Shown here in pieces: positions 1 to 8,494 of a stretch of DNA of 64,000 bases. Numbering within the stretch: position 1 is the first letter of the stretch; every line of letters begins with the position of its first letter. The position numbers were made by a program, and so were the translations under genes. The stretch is from assembly GCF_002967715.1 (NCBI RefSeq), contig NZ_PUIA01000016.1, forward strand, positions 1 to 64,000. The letters run 5' to 3'. The DNA comes from Blastopirellula marina (GTDB lineage Bacteria > Planctomycetota > Planctomycetia > Pirellulales > Pirellulaceae). Below the pieces are notes generated by a model that worked only from the letters and a program-made list of their open reading frames with translations, was not told the DNA's origin and searched no databases.

Positions 1-120
1 ACGCCCAAGTCCGCTTGGGCGTGCGAAGCAGGTACCAGCTAACCACCAGTCATTGGTGTGAATTGTTTCAACTTCCAAGACACCCTCAAGAAGACTTGGG
101 CGTGGCCCCCGGATTGTTGA
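1..120. repeat. dispersed imperfect repeat, copy A
   Basis: This stretch aligns almost without gaps to 498-617. Both copies open with an inverted pair (ACGCCCAAG, four bases, CTTGGGCGT here), carry GGTACC 30 bases in, a central CCACCAG-GTCATTGGTGTGA block, and close with CTTGGGCGTGGC followed by CCCGGATT. No coding sequence is credible in it. It looks like a REP/MITE-type intergenic element. Similar phrases are common between planctomycete genes (from memory, not searched). Confidence 0.6.
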
Positions 121-211
121 ATTCCACATTCTCAACCAACGATTGACGTAATTCCTTTGTCATCACACGCGCCGCCGCGCGCACCGTCTCCTTTCACCGA
201 AAGCAAACCCC

Positions 212-766
212 ATGTCCCACGAACACGAAATCCCCGAGCGTCTCACTCGCGAGTGGCTCGAGCAGGCTACCACCGCCCAGGTGATTGCCTGCATTAAAAG
301 ACGGCACCAGCAAATGCGTGACCGGCTGCAAGAGAAGCAGCAAAAGATCGAACGGCTACGGCAAGAGCTGGCCACAATCCAAACGGCCAGCATCGAACTG
401 CCGCCTATCGAATCAATTCCCGGGTGCCACGCCCAAGTCCGCTTGGGCGTGCAAACGAGGTACCCGCCTGCCACGGTGAATCAACGCGACGGGTACCATG
501 CCCACGTCCGGGTGGGTATGCCAACTCGGTACCCGCCCACCACCGGTCATCGGTGTGACTCATTCAGATTTCCCAGGCACGCCCAAGCAGACTTGGACGT
601 GGCACCCGGATTCTTGGGGTTCGGTCCACTAAAACGCAGGGCGAAACCACGTGCACTGCTGCGCCCACCGATCAGGCGGGCCACGCGTGGACGTCCCAGG
701 GACCCTTGCGCGATCCTGGGCAGCAGTGCCAGGCGAAACCGCACCGATGCACGCGAACCGCCGTGA
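212..766 (+). CDS. doubtful hypothetical protein, N-terminal coiled coil running into repeat DNA
   Basis: This 184-residue reading frame is not recognised. The first ~60 residues are rich in charged residues and glutamine with heptad-like spacing (residues 30-55), suggesting a short helical protein. From about residue 70 the frame crosses the dispersed repeat (429-617) and becomes Arg/Pro-rich and low in plausibility. There is no clear Shine-Dalgarno before the ATG. A real small gene may have been extended or broken by insertion of the repeat, or the whole frame may be chance. Confidence 0.3.
   Translation: MSHEHEIPERLTREWLEQATTAQVIACIKRRHQQMRDRLQEKQQKIERLRQELATIQTASIELPPIESIPGCHAQVRLGVQTRYPPATVNQRDGYHAHVRVGMPTRYPPTTGHRCDSFRFPRHAQADLDVAPGFLGFGPLKRRAKPRALLRPPIRRATRGRPRDPCAILGSSARRNRTDAREPP
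429..480. repeat. dispersed repeat, partial copy
   Basis: This is a left-half copy of the element at 1-120. The inverted pair ACGCCCAAG/CTTGGGCGT is identical to copy A, and GGTACC follows at the same offset. The similarity stops after about 52 bases and the next copy begins at 498. Confidence 0.5.
498..617. repeat. dispersed imperfect repeat, copy B
   Basis: This is the second nearly full-length copy of the ~120-bp element at 1-120, in the same orientation. Its left inverted pair has diverged but keeps compensating changes (GCCCAC against GTGGGT), which suggests the hairpin itself is conserved. It ends with CTTGGACGTGGCACCCGGATT. Confidence 0.55.
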
Positions 767-773
767 TTGGTGA

Positions 774-1181
774 CTACCGTGGCTTCTTCGTGCTCTTCGG
801 GATATCGAAGTCGTACTCGCCAGATTCCATCGGCAAGTCGTAGCTTTCTTCGTGAGGAGGGAAGAGGAGTTTGCCGTCGAGGTTATCGCCGTTGGCCACC
901 CCGTCGAATCCTTCGATACGTACCACGTGCGGACCACCTACCAGGCCGAAGCTTTCCTGCGTGGTGTAGGCACCGTCGGTGATGATCGCCTTGCTGCCGT
1001 GACCGGTGTTGCCTTGTTTGCCATCGGGCGAGAAGGTGATCGTGCCGCGCGGGACCGGCTGGCCGTCGTACGTGACGTGGCCGGTCAAATGGACGCTAGA
1101 ATCGCCAGCGCCACAGCCGCCAGCGGCCAGAAACAGAAGTAAGCTGGCCGCGAGGGTGGAGGTTTGTCGCAAATAGGTCAT
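774..1181 (-). CDS. small lipoprotein with carboxypeptidase-regulatory-like fold, DUF1559 partner
   Basis: This 135-residue protein has a lipoprotein signal peptide ending in L-A-A-G-G-C (lipid Cys near residue 23). A short beta-rich domain follows with the motif G-H-V-T-Y-D-G-Q-P-V-P-R-G-T-I-T-F, typical of transthyretin/carboxypeptidase-regulatory-like lipoproteins encoded beside DUF1559 genes in planctomycetes. Its ATG overlaps the stop of the upstream DUF1559 gene by one base (TAATG), so the two are translationally coupled. It is probably anchored to a membrane facing the periplasm. Its molecular role is unknown. Confidence 0.8.
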   Translation of the reverse strand: MTYLRQTSTLAASLLLFLAAGGCGAGDSSVHLTGHVTYDGQPVPRGTITFSPDGKQGNTGHGSKAIITDGAYTTQESFGLVGGPHVVRIEGFDGVANGDNLDGKLLFPPHEESYDLPMESGEYDFDIPKSTKKPR

Positions 1182-2134
1182 TACAAAGATCCCAAACCGC
1201 CGGTCGGCGCTCCATCGTCGATTTTGCCCAGCGTTTGATACGTGGCCAGGTCGATCGTTTCTGGAATGAAGTGAACCGATGCGTCCCCCATCAGAAACAT
1301 ACAGCCGCCAGGATGATAGCTGCCGAACAGTTTGGTCATGATGTTAAGCGTGTCGTTAGTCATGCCGTTGCGCGGGTCCGAGTTGATCTGCTCGCGCGTC
1401 GCGGCCAACACCAGCGGCGTTCCCCACGAGTCGAGCTTCGTCGCCGAAGCCCAACCGCTGTGGTAACCATCCGGCCGGCCCGCTGGGGTCAGACAGTAAC
1501 GCGTTTCTCCCACCATGAAAACGTTGGTCGAACCGTCGGTCAGATCCTGAAACCCGGTATCCGAGTTCAAGTGCAGCACGCCGTTGCGATAGAACACCCG
1601 CTGCCCGGACGAGGTCGAACACGATTCGTCCGCGGCCGGGCCACCCCCTTGCACGCCGTAGTAGCTGATCGAATTCCATTCGTCCCGGCTGGCTGGGTCC
1701 GAGGGGCATTGATACGCCGATTGGTTCAGTTTGAACAGGTTGTTATTCACCGTCGCACCGGGCACGTTGCTGGTGGCCGTGAAGCTGGCATTGAGATCGA
1801 ATTGATCGTACAGATTGTTTTCTTCCAGAAACGGCAGGATCTTTACCGTCCACGGTTCGCGTGTGCCGGTGGTGCCAGAGGTCGAACACCAACTGCCGCT
1901 GGTGAAGTCAGGCTCCGGCGTATAACGAACCCCGGATGGAAACTGGCCGTAAGTATCGTGGTGGTTGTGAATTGCGAGACCAATCTGCTTCAGCTTGTTG
2001 GTGCAAGTCATCCGCCGAGCGGCTTCCCGAGCCTGTTGCACAGCCGGCAGCAGCAGGGCGATCAGCACCCCGATAATGGCAATAACAACCAGCAGTTCCA
2101 CCAACGTGAAGGCCGTGCGACGAGCGGTAACCAT
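1181..2134 (-). CDS. DUF1559 pseudopilin-like protein
   Basis: This 317-residue protein starts with a type IV prepilin/pseudopilin signal: basic leader, F-T-L-V-E-L-L-V-V-I-A-I-I-G with the Glu at +5, one transmembrane helix, then A-V-Q-Q-A-R-E-A-A-R-R. The remainder is the DUF1559 (SBP_bac_10-type) domain with the C-terminal H-P-G-G...G-D-A-S-V signature. The ATG at 2134 was chosen because AGGTGG lies about seven bases before it; an in-frame TTG at 2149 is also open. It forms a coupled pair with the downstream lipoprotein gene. DUF1559 proteins are greatly expanded in planctomycetes and their function is unproven. Confidence 0.9.
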   Translation of the reverse strand: MVTARRTAFTLVELLVVIAIIGVLIALLLPAVQQAREAARRMTCTNKLKQIGLAIHNHHDTYGQFPSGVRYTPEPDFTSGSWCSTSGTTGTREPWTVKILPFLEENNLYDQFDLNASFTATSNVPGATVNNNLFKLNQSAYQCPSDPASRDEWNSISYYGVQGGGPAADESCSTSSGQRVFYRNGVLHLNSDTGFQDLTDGSTNVFMVGETRYCLTPAGRPDGYHSGWASATKLDSWGTPLVLAATREQINSDPRNGMTNDTLNIMTKLFGSYHPGGCMFLMGDASVHFIPETIDLATYQTLGKIDDGAPTGGLGSL

Positions 2135-2468
2135 AAAGCCACCTACCAAGAAAAGAGATAAGAGAAATATTGATTGGATATCGGCTTTTTATCCTTCTAA
2201 TACGCAGTGTTCAAGAAGGAATTCGCGAGCTGAACTCAATATGTGATGATTTGCTTCCCTTAAACACCGAATTACCCACGCAAGCTTCGCTTTGCGTTGA
2301 ATTAGTGGAAATGGGCAGACCTGCCAGAAAAAACCGCTTCACTGTGCCGATTGCGCCGCACGGGATGCTTTGCTGGCAGTTGTGAACTATTTCACAGATC
2401 GACCATTCCACTGGCGTAACGATAAACTGCCTATCAAGCGCTGCTCCCTTACCTGATAGAAAGAGATC
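2135..2468. other. divergent intergenic region
   Basis: About 330 bases lie between the DUF1559 gene (leftward) and the diheme cytochrome gene (rightward), so both promoters should be here. There is no RNA gene, clear hairpin or repeat that I can support. The right end carries GATAGAAAGAG just before the cytochrome start. Confidence 0.4.
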
Positions 2469-3296
2469 ATGTCCTTTTGTCGATTAAATCTGCGAGTCGT
2501 TTTGTGCCTGGGCATTATGCTGCTGGGCAGTGCCACGCTTCATGCCGAAGAGCAGCCCATCGTCCCTGCTGCGTACCCCGAAGGCCCCTTGGGCGAGGTC
2601 GTGCGGCTGGGGGAACTGCTGGTCAACGAGACGAAAGATCACCCGCTGAGCAAACCGTTCATTGGTAATCAACTCAACTGCACGTCGTGCCATTTAGAGG
2701 GGGGCCAGCATCCCGATGCGGGCAGTTTCCTGCAAACGGCCACCGCGTACCCAGCCTGGTCGCCGCGCGAGAACCGCGTGATCACGCTCGAAGATCGCGT
2801 GCTGAACTGTTTCATGCGCAGCCAGAACGGCGTTCGCCCACCCAACGGCAGCCAGGTCTCGGTCGCCATCACGACGTACATCACCTGGCTGTCCACCGGC
2901 AGCAAGATCCAGATGAACGAGCAGAAGCCCCTCGGCCCGCGGCATGTGCCGGAACTGAAAGTCGATTGGAGCAAAGCCAATCCGGTACAGGGGAAGGAAG
3001 ACTACAAAACCTACTGCCTGGATTGTCATGGGCAAGAGGGGGAAGGAACCGACGACGGCCCGCCTGTCTGGGGACCGCAATCGTACAACGACGGAGCCGG
3101 CCTGAGCCGCGTGCCGAAGCTGGCCTCGTGGCTGAAGGTGGGCATGCCGCTGGACGATCCTTCCCTCACCGAGCAGGAAGCGGCCGACATCGCCGCCTAT
3201 ATCAACAGCCAACAGCGCCCCAAGTTCAAACTGGAAGAGCACCTGCCACCGGCGGAAAGGCTCGGCGAGTACAACCACGAGCCCGCCAGGCCTTAG
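2469..3296 (+). CDS. periplasmic diheme cytochrome c, TsdA/SoxA-like
   Basis: This 275-residue protein has a Sec signal peptide (about residues 1-26, ending T-L-H-A). It has two heme c sites: C71-T-S-C74-H75 and C183-L-D-C186-H187. The stretch around residue 114 (R-V-L-N-C-F-M-R-S-Q-N-G) resembles the thiosulfate dehydrogenase TsdA segment that supplies a Cys axial ligand to heme 1, and M226 (K-V-G-M-P) could ligate heme 2. A thiosulfate-oxidising/tetrathionate-reducing or related electron-transfer role is therefore plausible but inferred. It stands alone, with no sox genes nearby. Its stop codon overlaps that of ilvA on the other strand by four bases. Confidence 0.75.
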   Translation: MSFCRLNLRVVLCLGIMLLGSATLHAEEQPIVPAAYPEGPLGEVVRLGELLVNETKDHPLSKPFIGNQLNCTSCHLEGGQHPDAGSFLQTATAYPAWSPRENRVITLEDRVLNCFMRSQNGVRPPNGSQVSVAITTYITWLSTGSKIQMNEQKPLGPRHVPELKVDWSKANPVQGKEDYKTYCLDCHGQEGEGTDDGPPVWGPQSYNDGAGLSRVPKLASWLKVGMPLDDPSLTEQEAADIAAYINSQQRPKFKLEEHLPPAERLGEYNHEPARP

Positions 3297-4882
3297 GCGA
3301 GAAACAACCGGTAAGCTGGGTTCTCGGTTTCTTCGACGTACGGGTACGCGATGCTTTCGATAAAGTCTTGAAACTCGGTCGTCGTGTCACTGGGTATTTG
3401 CAGCCCCACGAGAATGCGTCCGTAATCCGCACCTTGGTTGCGGTAATGGAACAAACTGATATTCCAGTCGCTGGGCATCGCCGAGAGGAACTTCATCAGC
3501 GCCCCTGGCCGCTCGGGAAAGACGAAGCGGTACAGGTGTTCGTCCGCGGCCATTTTGCTGTGCCCACCTACCAGGTGCCGCACGTGCAGCTTGGCCAGTT
3601 CGTCGTCGGTCAGGTCGAGTGTATCGAACCCGCTGCCGCGCAGTTCGTCGGCGATTCGTTTCGCCTCGTCTCGGTTGTTCACGGCCAGGCCCACAAACAC
3701 ATGGGCCACGTTCGAGTCGGAGATGCGGTAGTTGAACTCGGTCACGGCCCGCGGGCCGATCAGTTCGCACAGCCGACGAAAGCTTCCTTTGCGTTCGGGG
3801 ATGGTGACGGCGAACAGCGCTTCGCGGTTTTCCCCCACTTCGGCGCGCTCGGCCACGAATCGCAGCCGGTCGAAGTTCATGTTCGCCCCGCACGTGATCG
3901 CGACAAGCGTGTCTCCTAGCAGACGATGCCTGGCCGCATACTGCTTGAGGCCGGCCACGCTGAGCGCTCCGGCAGGTTCGAGAATGCTGCGGGTATCCTC
4001 GAACACGTCCTTGATCGCGGCGCACACGGCGTCGGTATCGACCACGACAAAGTCGTCGACCAGGGCCTTGGTGATGCGGAAGGTCTCTTCGCCGACCTGC
4101 TTCACGGCGGTGCCGTCGGAGAAGAGACCGACGTCGGTTAGCTGAATCCGTTTGCCTTGCTTGACGCTGCGAACCATCGCGTCGGAATCGTTTGTCTGCA
4201 CGCCGATGACTTTGATCTCGGGCCGGACCGCTTTGATGTATGCGGCCACGCCGGAGATCATACCGCCGCCGCCAATCGCGACGAAGATGGCATGGATCGG
4301 CTTTTGATGCTGCCTCAAGATCTCCATCGCGATGGTCCCTTGCCCGGCGATCACGTCGGGGTCGTCAAAGGGATGGACGAAGGTCATCTCGTTGGTGCTG
4401 CTCAGTTCGCCGGCGTGCTGGTAGGCATCGCTGTAACTTTCGCCATGCAGCACGACATTGCCCCCGAGGGCCTTTACCGCTTCGATTTTAAGTTTGGGTG
4501 TCGTCTTTGGCATGACGATCGTCGCCGTGCATCCCAGGTGAGCCGCAGAGAGCGCGACCCCTTGGGCATGATTGCCAGCCGACGCGCAAATGACGCCGCG
4601 CTCTAACTGCTGCGGGGTGAGCTGAGCCATTTTGTTGTAGGCCCCACGCAGCTTGAAGCTGAACACCTTCTGGCTGTCTTCTCGCTTCAGATAGACGTTG
4701 TTTTGGATACGCTCCGAGAGCTTACCGGCCCGCTCTAATGCGGACTCGTGAGCGACATCGTAAACCTGGGCGTTGAGGATCTTCCGCAGGTAATCCATCA
4801 GCCCGAGATGGGTCCCATCCCCGACCAGACCACGTTTGGCAGGCGAGGCCGCAACCGGCTTTGATTTAGGCTTTTCGTTCAT
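3293..4882 (-). CDS. ilvA: threonine ammonia-lyase, biosynthetic (threonine deaminase)
   Basis: This 529-residue cytosolic PLP enzyme converts threonine to 2-oxobutanoate, the first step of isoleucine synthesis. The PLP lysine is K77 in S-F-K-L-R-G-A-Y. The glycine-rich phosphate loop is A-I-G-G-G-G-M-I-S-G. Two ACT-like regulatory domains fill about residues 345-529, the architecture of the isoleucine-feedback-inhibited form. A ~25-residue N-terminal extension rich in Lys, Pro and Ala precedes the conserved core. Length fits long IlvA proteins. It is convergent with the cytochrome gene, with stop codons overlapping. Confidence 0.95.
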   Translation of the reverse strand: MNEKPKSKPVAASPAKRGLVGDGTHLGLMDYLRKILNAQVYDVAHESALERAGKLSERIQNNVYLKREDSQKVFSFKLRGAYNKMAQLTPQQLERGVICASAGNHAQGVALSAAHLGCTATIVMPKTTPKLKIEAVKALGGNVVLHGESYSDAYQHAGELSSTNEMTFVHPFDDPDVIAGQGTIAMEILRQHQKPIHAIFVAIGGGGMISGVAAYIKAVRPEIKVIGVQTNDSDAMVRSVKQGKRIQLTDVGLFSDGTAVKQVGEETFRITKALVDDFVVVDTDAVCAAIKDVFEDTRSILEPAGALSVAGLKQYAARHRLLGDTLVAITCGANMNFDRLRFVAERAEVGENREALFAVTIPERKGSFRRLCELIGPRAVTEFNYRISDSNVAHVFVGLAVNNRDEAKRIADELRGSGFDTLDLTDDELAKLHVRHLVGGHSKMAADEHLYRFVFPERPGALMKFLSAMPSDWNISLFHYRNQGADYGRILVGLQIPSDTTTEFQDFIESIAYPYVEETENPAYRLFLA

Positions 4883-4915
4883 GCATCCTATTGGACGCGA
4901 AGAACGTCAAATGGT

Positions 4916-5416
4916 CTAGGGTGCCGGGGCATCGGAATGGATTTGCCTGAGCAGAAACAGGCAAAGTTCCGGGACGTACGTGAACTCGGAATGCATCAAC
5001 GTGACCGGGGGCTGGTCGTCGCGAAAGCGGATCTCCATGCCGGCGATCGCTTCCATGAGCTCTTCCGGGGAGGAATCTGCGGTGACGTTGTTTCGCCGTA
5101 ACATCGGATGGATCGATTCAATTTGGGTAATGGGCCAGCTAGCGGCGTTGCGAAACCAGAACCCTTTCGCTCGAATGTATTCGCCGTCGCTCTCGACCCA
5201 CTGATAGTCGCCGTACAGCTGATGAACGATGATCGCCGCGATCGCCACCAGAGGAATGGCAACCAGTTTTTGCGTCGGGTCGGAAATTGCCAGGGCCAGC
5301 CAAAGTGCGATACCCGCCAGGAAGATGGCGAACAGCAGGGGGCTCCAAAGGAGGTGGGCAAACGCGATGGCCCAGCGTTTTTCGCAGCGGACGACTTGGG
5401 ATGTAGGTTCAGACAT
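4916..5416 (-). CDS. small two-helix membrane protein, PH-like
   Basis: This 166-residue protein is not assigned to a named family. Two hydrophobic helices (about residues 18-40 and 48-65) are followed by a soluble ~95-residue domain of alternating beta-type sequence, resembling small bacterial PH-like membrane proteins. The start codon directly follows the ada stop (TGAATG), so it is probably translated by coupling with ada. Whether that link is functional is unknown. Confidence 0.7.
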   Translation of the reverse strand: MSEPTSQVVRCEKRWAIAFAHLLWSPLLFAIFLAGIALWLALAISDPTQKLVAIPLVAIAAIIVHQLYGDYQWVESDGEYIRAKGFWFRNAASWPITQIESIHPMLRRNNVTADSSPEELMEAIAGMEIRFRDDQPPVTLMHSEFTYVPELCLFLLRQIHSDAPAP

Positions 5417-6481
5417 TCATTGATTGTGGTTCAATTTGCGTTCGTGTTCCAGCAGCCACTTCTTCCGCCACAATCCGCCAGCGTAGCCGCACAGGTGGCC
5501 ATCGCTGCGAACCACACGATGGCACGGCACGACGATCGCCAGGCGGTTGTCGCCGTTGGTGCGGCCGACAGCCCTGGAGGCGGTCGGCTTGCCGAGTCGC
5601 TCGGCAAGTTCGCCGTACGAACTTGTCTGCCCGAAGGGAATCCCTTCGAGCAGCTTCCACACTTGCTGTTGAAACGAGGTGCCGTCCAATCGCAAGGGAA
5701 GGGTGAACTCGGTTCGCGTTCCCTGAAAGTACTGCTCGATCTGATCGGCCGCTTCACTTAGTACCGGGTGCGTGCCAGGCAGAATCGGTTGGGCGAACAG
5801 TTTGCTGACCCGCTCGAACTGCTTGGGGAGCATCTTGCGATCGGCGAATTCCAAGAGGCACAGCCCGGCGTCGCTGCCAGCGGCCAGCATGGGACCCAGC
5901 GGCGTGAGAATACGCTGGACCAGGATCGGCTCGCCATCCTTGATGCTGGTCGGCGATTGGCCGGTCCATTTGCGCAGGCTATCGCGAAACCCGCTGAGGG
6001 ACTCGTAGCCACTATCGAGCGCGGTGGAAGTGACGTCCTTGCCCGTTTGTAGCATGTCGACCGCCAGGCCGATTCGCCGCGTGCGCAGGTACGCGTGGAA
6101 GGTCATTCGATAGTGCTGCTGAAACCAGCGACGAACACGAATGGGGGAAAGTCCCATTGCTTCCAGGTCGGCATTGGTCCAGCGGCGCGAAGAATCGGCC
6201 TCGAGGGCATCGACCAACTGGGTCAGCCAGGCCGGCACGCTGCCGGAAAGCTCCATCGGGCGGCAGCGTTTGCATGGGCGATAGCCGGCGGCAAGGGCCT
6301 GGTCGGCGGTGGCGAAGAATTCGACGTTCTCGCGCTTGGGGGTTTTCGCTTTGCAGCCAGGACGACAAAAGATACCGGTCGTCTTGACCGCCATGACGAA
6401 CAGCCCTTCCATCTCGGCATCGCGGTCGACGATGGCCTGGTACATCGTGTTCGGGTCGGGCAGGGTGATCGTAGCGTTCAT
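5417..6481 (-). CDS. ada: bifunctional Ada: DNA methylphosphotriester / O6-alkylguanine repair protein and regulator
   Basis: This 354-residue protein has the full Ada architecture. The N-terminal zinc domain carries C39, C43, C70 and C73 (G-I-F-C-R-P-G-C and R-P-C-K-R-C), where the methylphosphotriester is accepted. An AraC-type helix-turn-helix follows at about 90-185. The C-terminal methyltransferase has the suicide Cys C320 in V-P-C-H-R-V. In the known family, methylation of the N-terminal Cys turns the protein into an activator of its own operon. The coupled membrane gene downstream would then be alkylation-inducible, which is an inference. Confidence 0.93.
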   Translation of the reverse strand: MNATITLPDPNTMYQAIVDRDAEMEGLFVMAVKTTGIFCRPGCKAKTPKRENVEFFATADQALAAGYRPCKRCRPMELSGSVPAWLTQLVDALEADSSRRWTNADLEAMGLSPIRVRRWFQQHYRMTFHAYLRTRRIGLAVDMLQTGKDVTSTALDSGYESLSGFRDSLRKWTGQSPTSIKDGEPILVQRILTPLGPMLAAGSDAGLCLLEFADRKMLPKQFERVSKLFAQPILPGTHPVLSEAADQIEQYFQGTRTEFTLPLRLDGTSFQQQVWKLLEGIPFGQTSSYGELAERLGKPTASRAVGRTNGDNRLAIVVPCHRVVRSDGHLCGYAGGLWRKKWLLEHERKLNHNQ

Positions 6482-6555
6482 GGTGTTACTTTAGAAACGC
6501 TGCACCACGCTGGCGACCGAAAACGGAACAAACAATTCGGAAAGCGAGAATCGGC

Positions 6556-7164
6556 TCAGTTCAAAATCTCTTTGGTCTGGGCGACGATCTCGGTGATCTC
6601 TTCCTTGGATAGGTGAGGTCCCAGCGGCCGGTTGACCTTCAGGCCGTCGTCGTTCCACATCATGACCTGGATTTGGGCTTCGGGTGAAAGGCCGTAGCCT
6701 GCGGGGCCTTCCTTTTCGTTGAAGACGGTCAGCGGGGTGTTTTTAATGTGCTGGGCAACTTGCACGCGCTGGAGTGTCGGTTTGACCTCGTCGGTGTTAT
6801 CCCCCACGACGACCATGAAGGCCGAAAGCTTCTGGTCGGCGTTCTCGCTCACCTGGCGATCGATCTGCTGGACCAAGCTGGTGACCGAGTCGTTGACCTC
6901 ACGCGCGAAGATCACGACGGTGGGCTTGCCGCTGTACTTGCAGCGATAACAGAGGAACTCGCCAGCGGCCGGTCCGGTGACGTCCTCGACCTGAAACGCG
7001 CCGGGCTGTTGACCCAATTGCAGCGAGACGACCTGATGGGAGCGAGCATCCGAGGCCAGCGTGCCTGGGGAACTGTCGGTGAATTCCGGGGCTTGGAACT
7101 TGGTGCATCCAATGGCAAATGCCGCACATAGCGACACGGCGAACATAGGGATAAGAGTTCGCAT
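6556..7164 (-). CDS. thioredoxin-fold-like lipoprotein
   Basis: This 202-residue protein has a lipoprotein signal with lipid Cys C20 (A-F-A-I-G-C). A C72-Y-R-C75 pair sits just before a P-T-V-V-I-F-A-R strand, the position of a thioredoxin-type active site, and the C-terminal half (about residues 110-200) fits a peroxiredoxin/thioredoxin-like fold. It is probably anchored in the periplasm. Substrate is unknown and the redox role is inferred from the CxxC. It is the first gene of a leftward group whose next member is ada, 74 bases away. Confidence 0.65.
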   Translation of the reverse strand: MRTLIPMFAVSLCAAFAIGCTKFQAPEFTDSSPGTLASDARSHQVVSLQLGQQPGAFQVEDVTGPAAGEFLCYRCKYSGKPTVVIFAREVNDSVTSLVQQIDRQVSENADQKLSAFMVVVGDNTDEVKPTLQRVQVAQHIKNTPLTVFNEKEGPAGYGLSPEAQIQVMMWNDDGLKVNRPLGPHLSKEEITEIVAQTKEILN

Positions 7165-7451
7165 AAGACACCTCCGCGAAGGAAACCGTGCGATCGCAAG
7201 ATTAGGGGACCGATCCTTCCAGGATCAGTACAGCAGGCAGCGTTTTACGATCCGTTTCGTTGCCTGCTCTGCGTGCTATTATAGCCCCTTTCTCGCGATT
7301 TCCACTTCCTGGCACCCCCGGAATGAAGCCTTTTCCCGAACGATCGGCATAATCGGCAAACTTTTGGGCCGTAGCTGACGACACCTTACTTTATGTCAAC
7401 TTCTCAGGGGAATTTCCTCCCCACTTGCTAGCATGGCGAAGGTAGGCGGTT

Positions 7452-7847
7452 ATGGGTGACGAGGCGCTACAGGTATCCGAACATTTTGAAGCGTGGGCCA
7501 ATCTGTTTCTGACATGGGTTGGTTTCGGCACGCTGACCGGGCTGTTTGCCAAGGCGATCATGCCGGGGCGCGATCCTGGCGGGCCGATTGCTACCTTGGC
7601 GATGGGGATTGGCGGATCGGTGATCGGCTGCGGGATGCTATCGCTGTTTTTTGAAGGGACGAAGGTCTCGCCGTTGAGCCCACTAGGCTTTGCCGTGGCC
7701 ACCGGCGGCGCGTTCATGATTTTGTTCTTCTACCGACTGCTTTCAGGGCACGTGATCGACGAAAGTCATCCATCGACCGCCCCGCGTCGGATGCGTCTGT
7801 ATTCGCATCGTCGCCGGTCGGATCGTTCGGCTGCCGATCGCTACTAA
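7452..7847 (+). CDS. GlsB/YeaQ/YmgE (transglycosylase-associated) family membrane protein
   Basis: This 131-residue protein has about three transmembrane helices. The conserved motif G-L-F-A-K-A-I-M-P-G-R-D-P-G-G followed by T-L-A-M-G-I-G-G-S-V-I-G is that of small GlsB/YeaQ/YmgE stress-associated membrane proteins. It has an extra ~35-residue Arg/Ser-rich C-terminal tail not typical of the ~85-residue family. Function is not established in the family despite the name. It is a single-gene unit ending at a shared hairpin terminator. Confidence 0.75.
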   Translation: MGDEALQVSEHFEAWANLFLTWVGFGTLTGLFAKAIMPGRDPGGPIATLAMGIGGSVIGCGMLSLFFEGTKVSPLSPLGFAVATGGAFMILFFYRLLSGHVIDESHPSTAPRRMRLYSHRRRSDRSAADRY

Positions 7848-7891
7848 GAGCGTCCGCAGGACGGTGGGCCCGGCTTACCGGAATGGCGCAT

Positions 7892-7925
7892 AAAAAAAGC
7901 CGACCCAGGGGGGGCCGGCTTTTTC
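7892..7925. terminator. bidirectional intrinsic terminator between glsB-like gene and glnB
   Basis: The hairpin AGCCGACCC-AGGGG-GGGCCGGCT is flanked by seven A on the left and five T on the right, so it can terminate both the rightward small membrane-protein gene and the leftward glnB. Confidence 0.75.
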
Positions 7926-7994
7926 GAGAGAGAGATTGACTTGGTGGTCGAAGGGTTGTGCGCTGAACCGATTCGACTTGTTTTCAAGCGATCA

Positions 7995-8363
<369 letters not shown>

Positions 8364-8478
8364 TTATAAGGACAGGTCGCAACGGGATGCTCTTTCAAAG
8401 TGGAGCCATGCACTAAACAAGGCGGAGAGCGAGTGCATGATGAGCGGGTGACCTAGTTGTCCATTGCTCCCGCTTGTT

Positions 8479-8494
8479 TGCAACCGTTATGCCA
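8479..8494 (-). promoter_or_regulatory. sigma-54 (-24/-12) promoter for glnB
   Basis: Read on the minus strand the site is TGGCAT-AACGG-TTGCA. It has the invariant GG, ten bases, GC spacing and only one departure from the TGGCAC-N5-TTGCA consensus. It faces glnB and leaves a leader of roughly 135 bases. An activator of the NtrC type would be needed; I could not pick out its binding site. Confidence 0.75.

Noticed and set aside
1235-2161. 308-codon rightward frame
   Set aside because: Antisense of a complete DUF1559 gene with intact family motifs.
2687-3919. 410-codon rightward frame
   Set aside because: Out of frame with the diheme cytochrome and antisense to ilvA, both of which have clear motifs.
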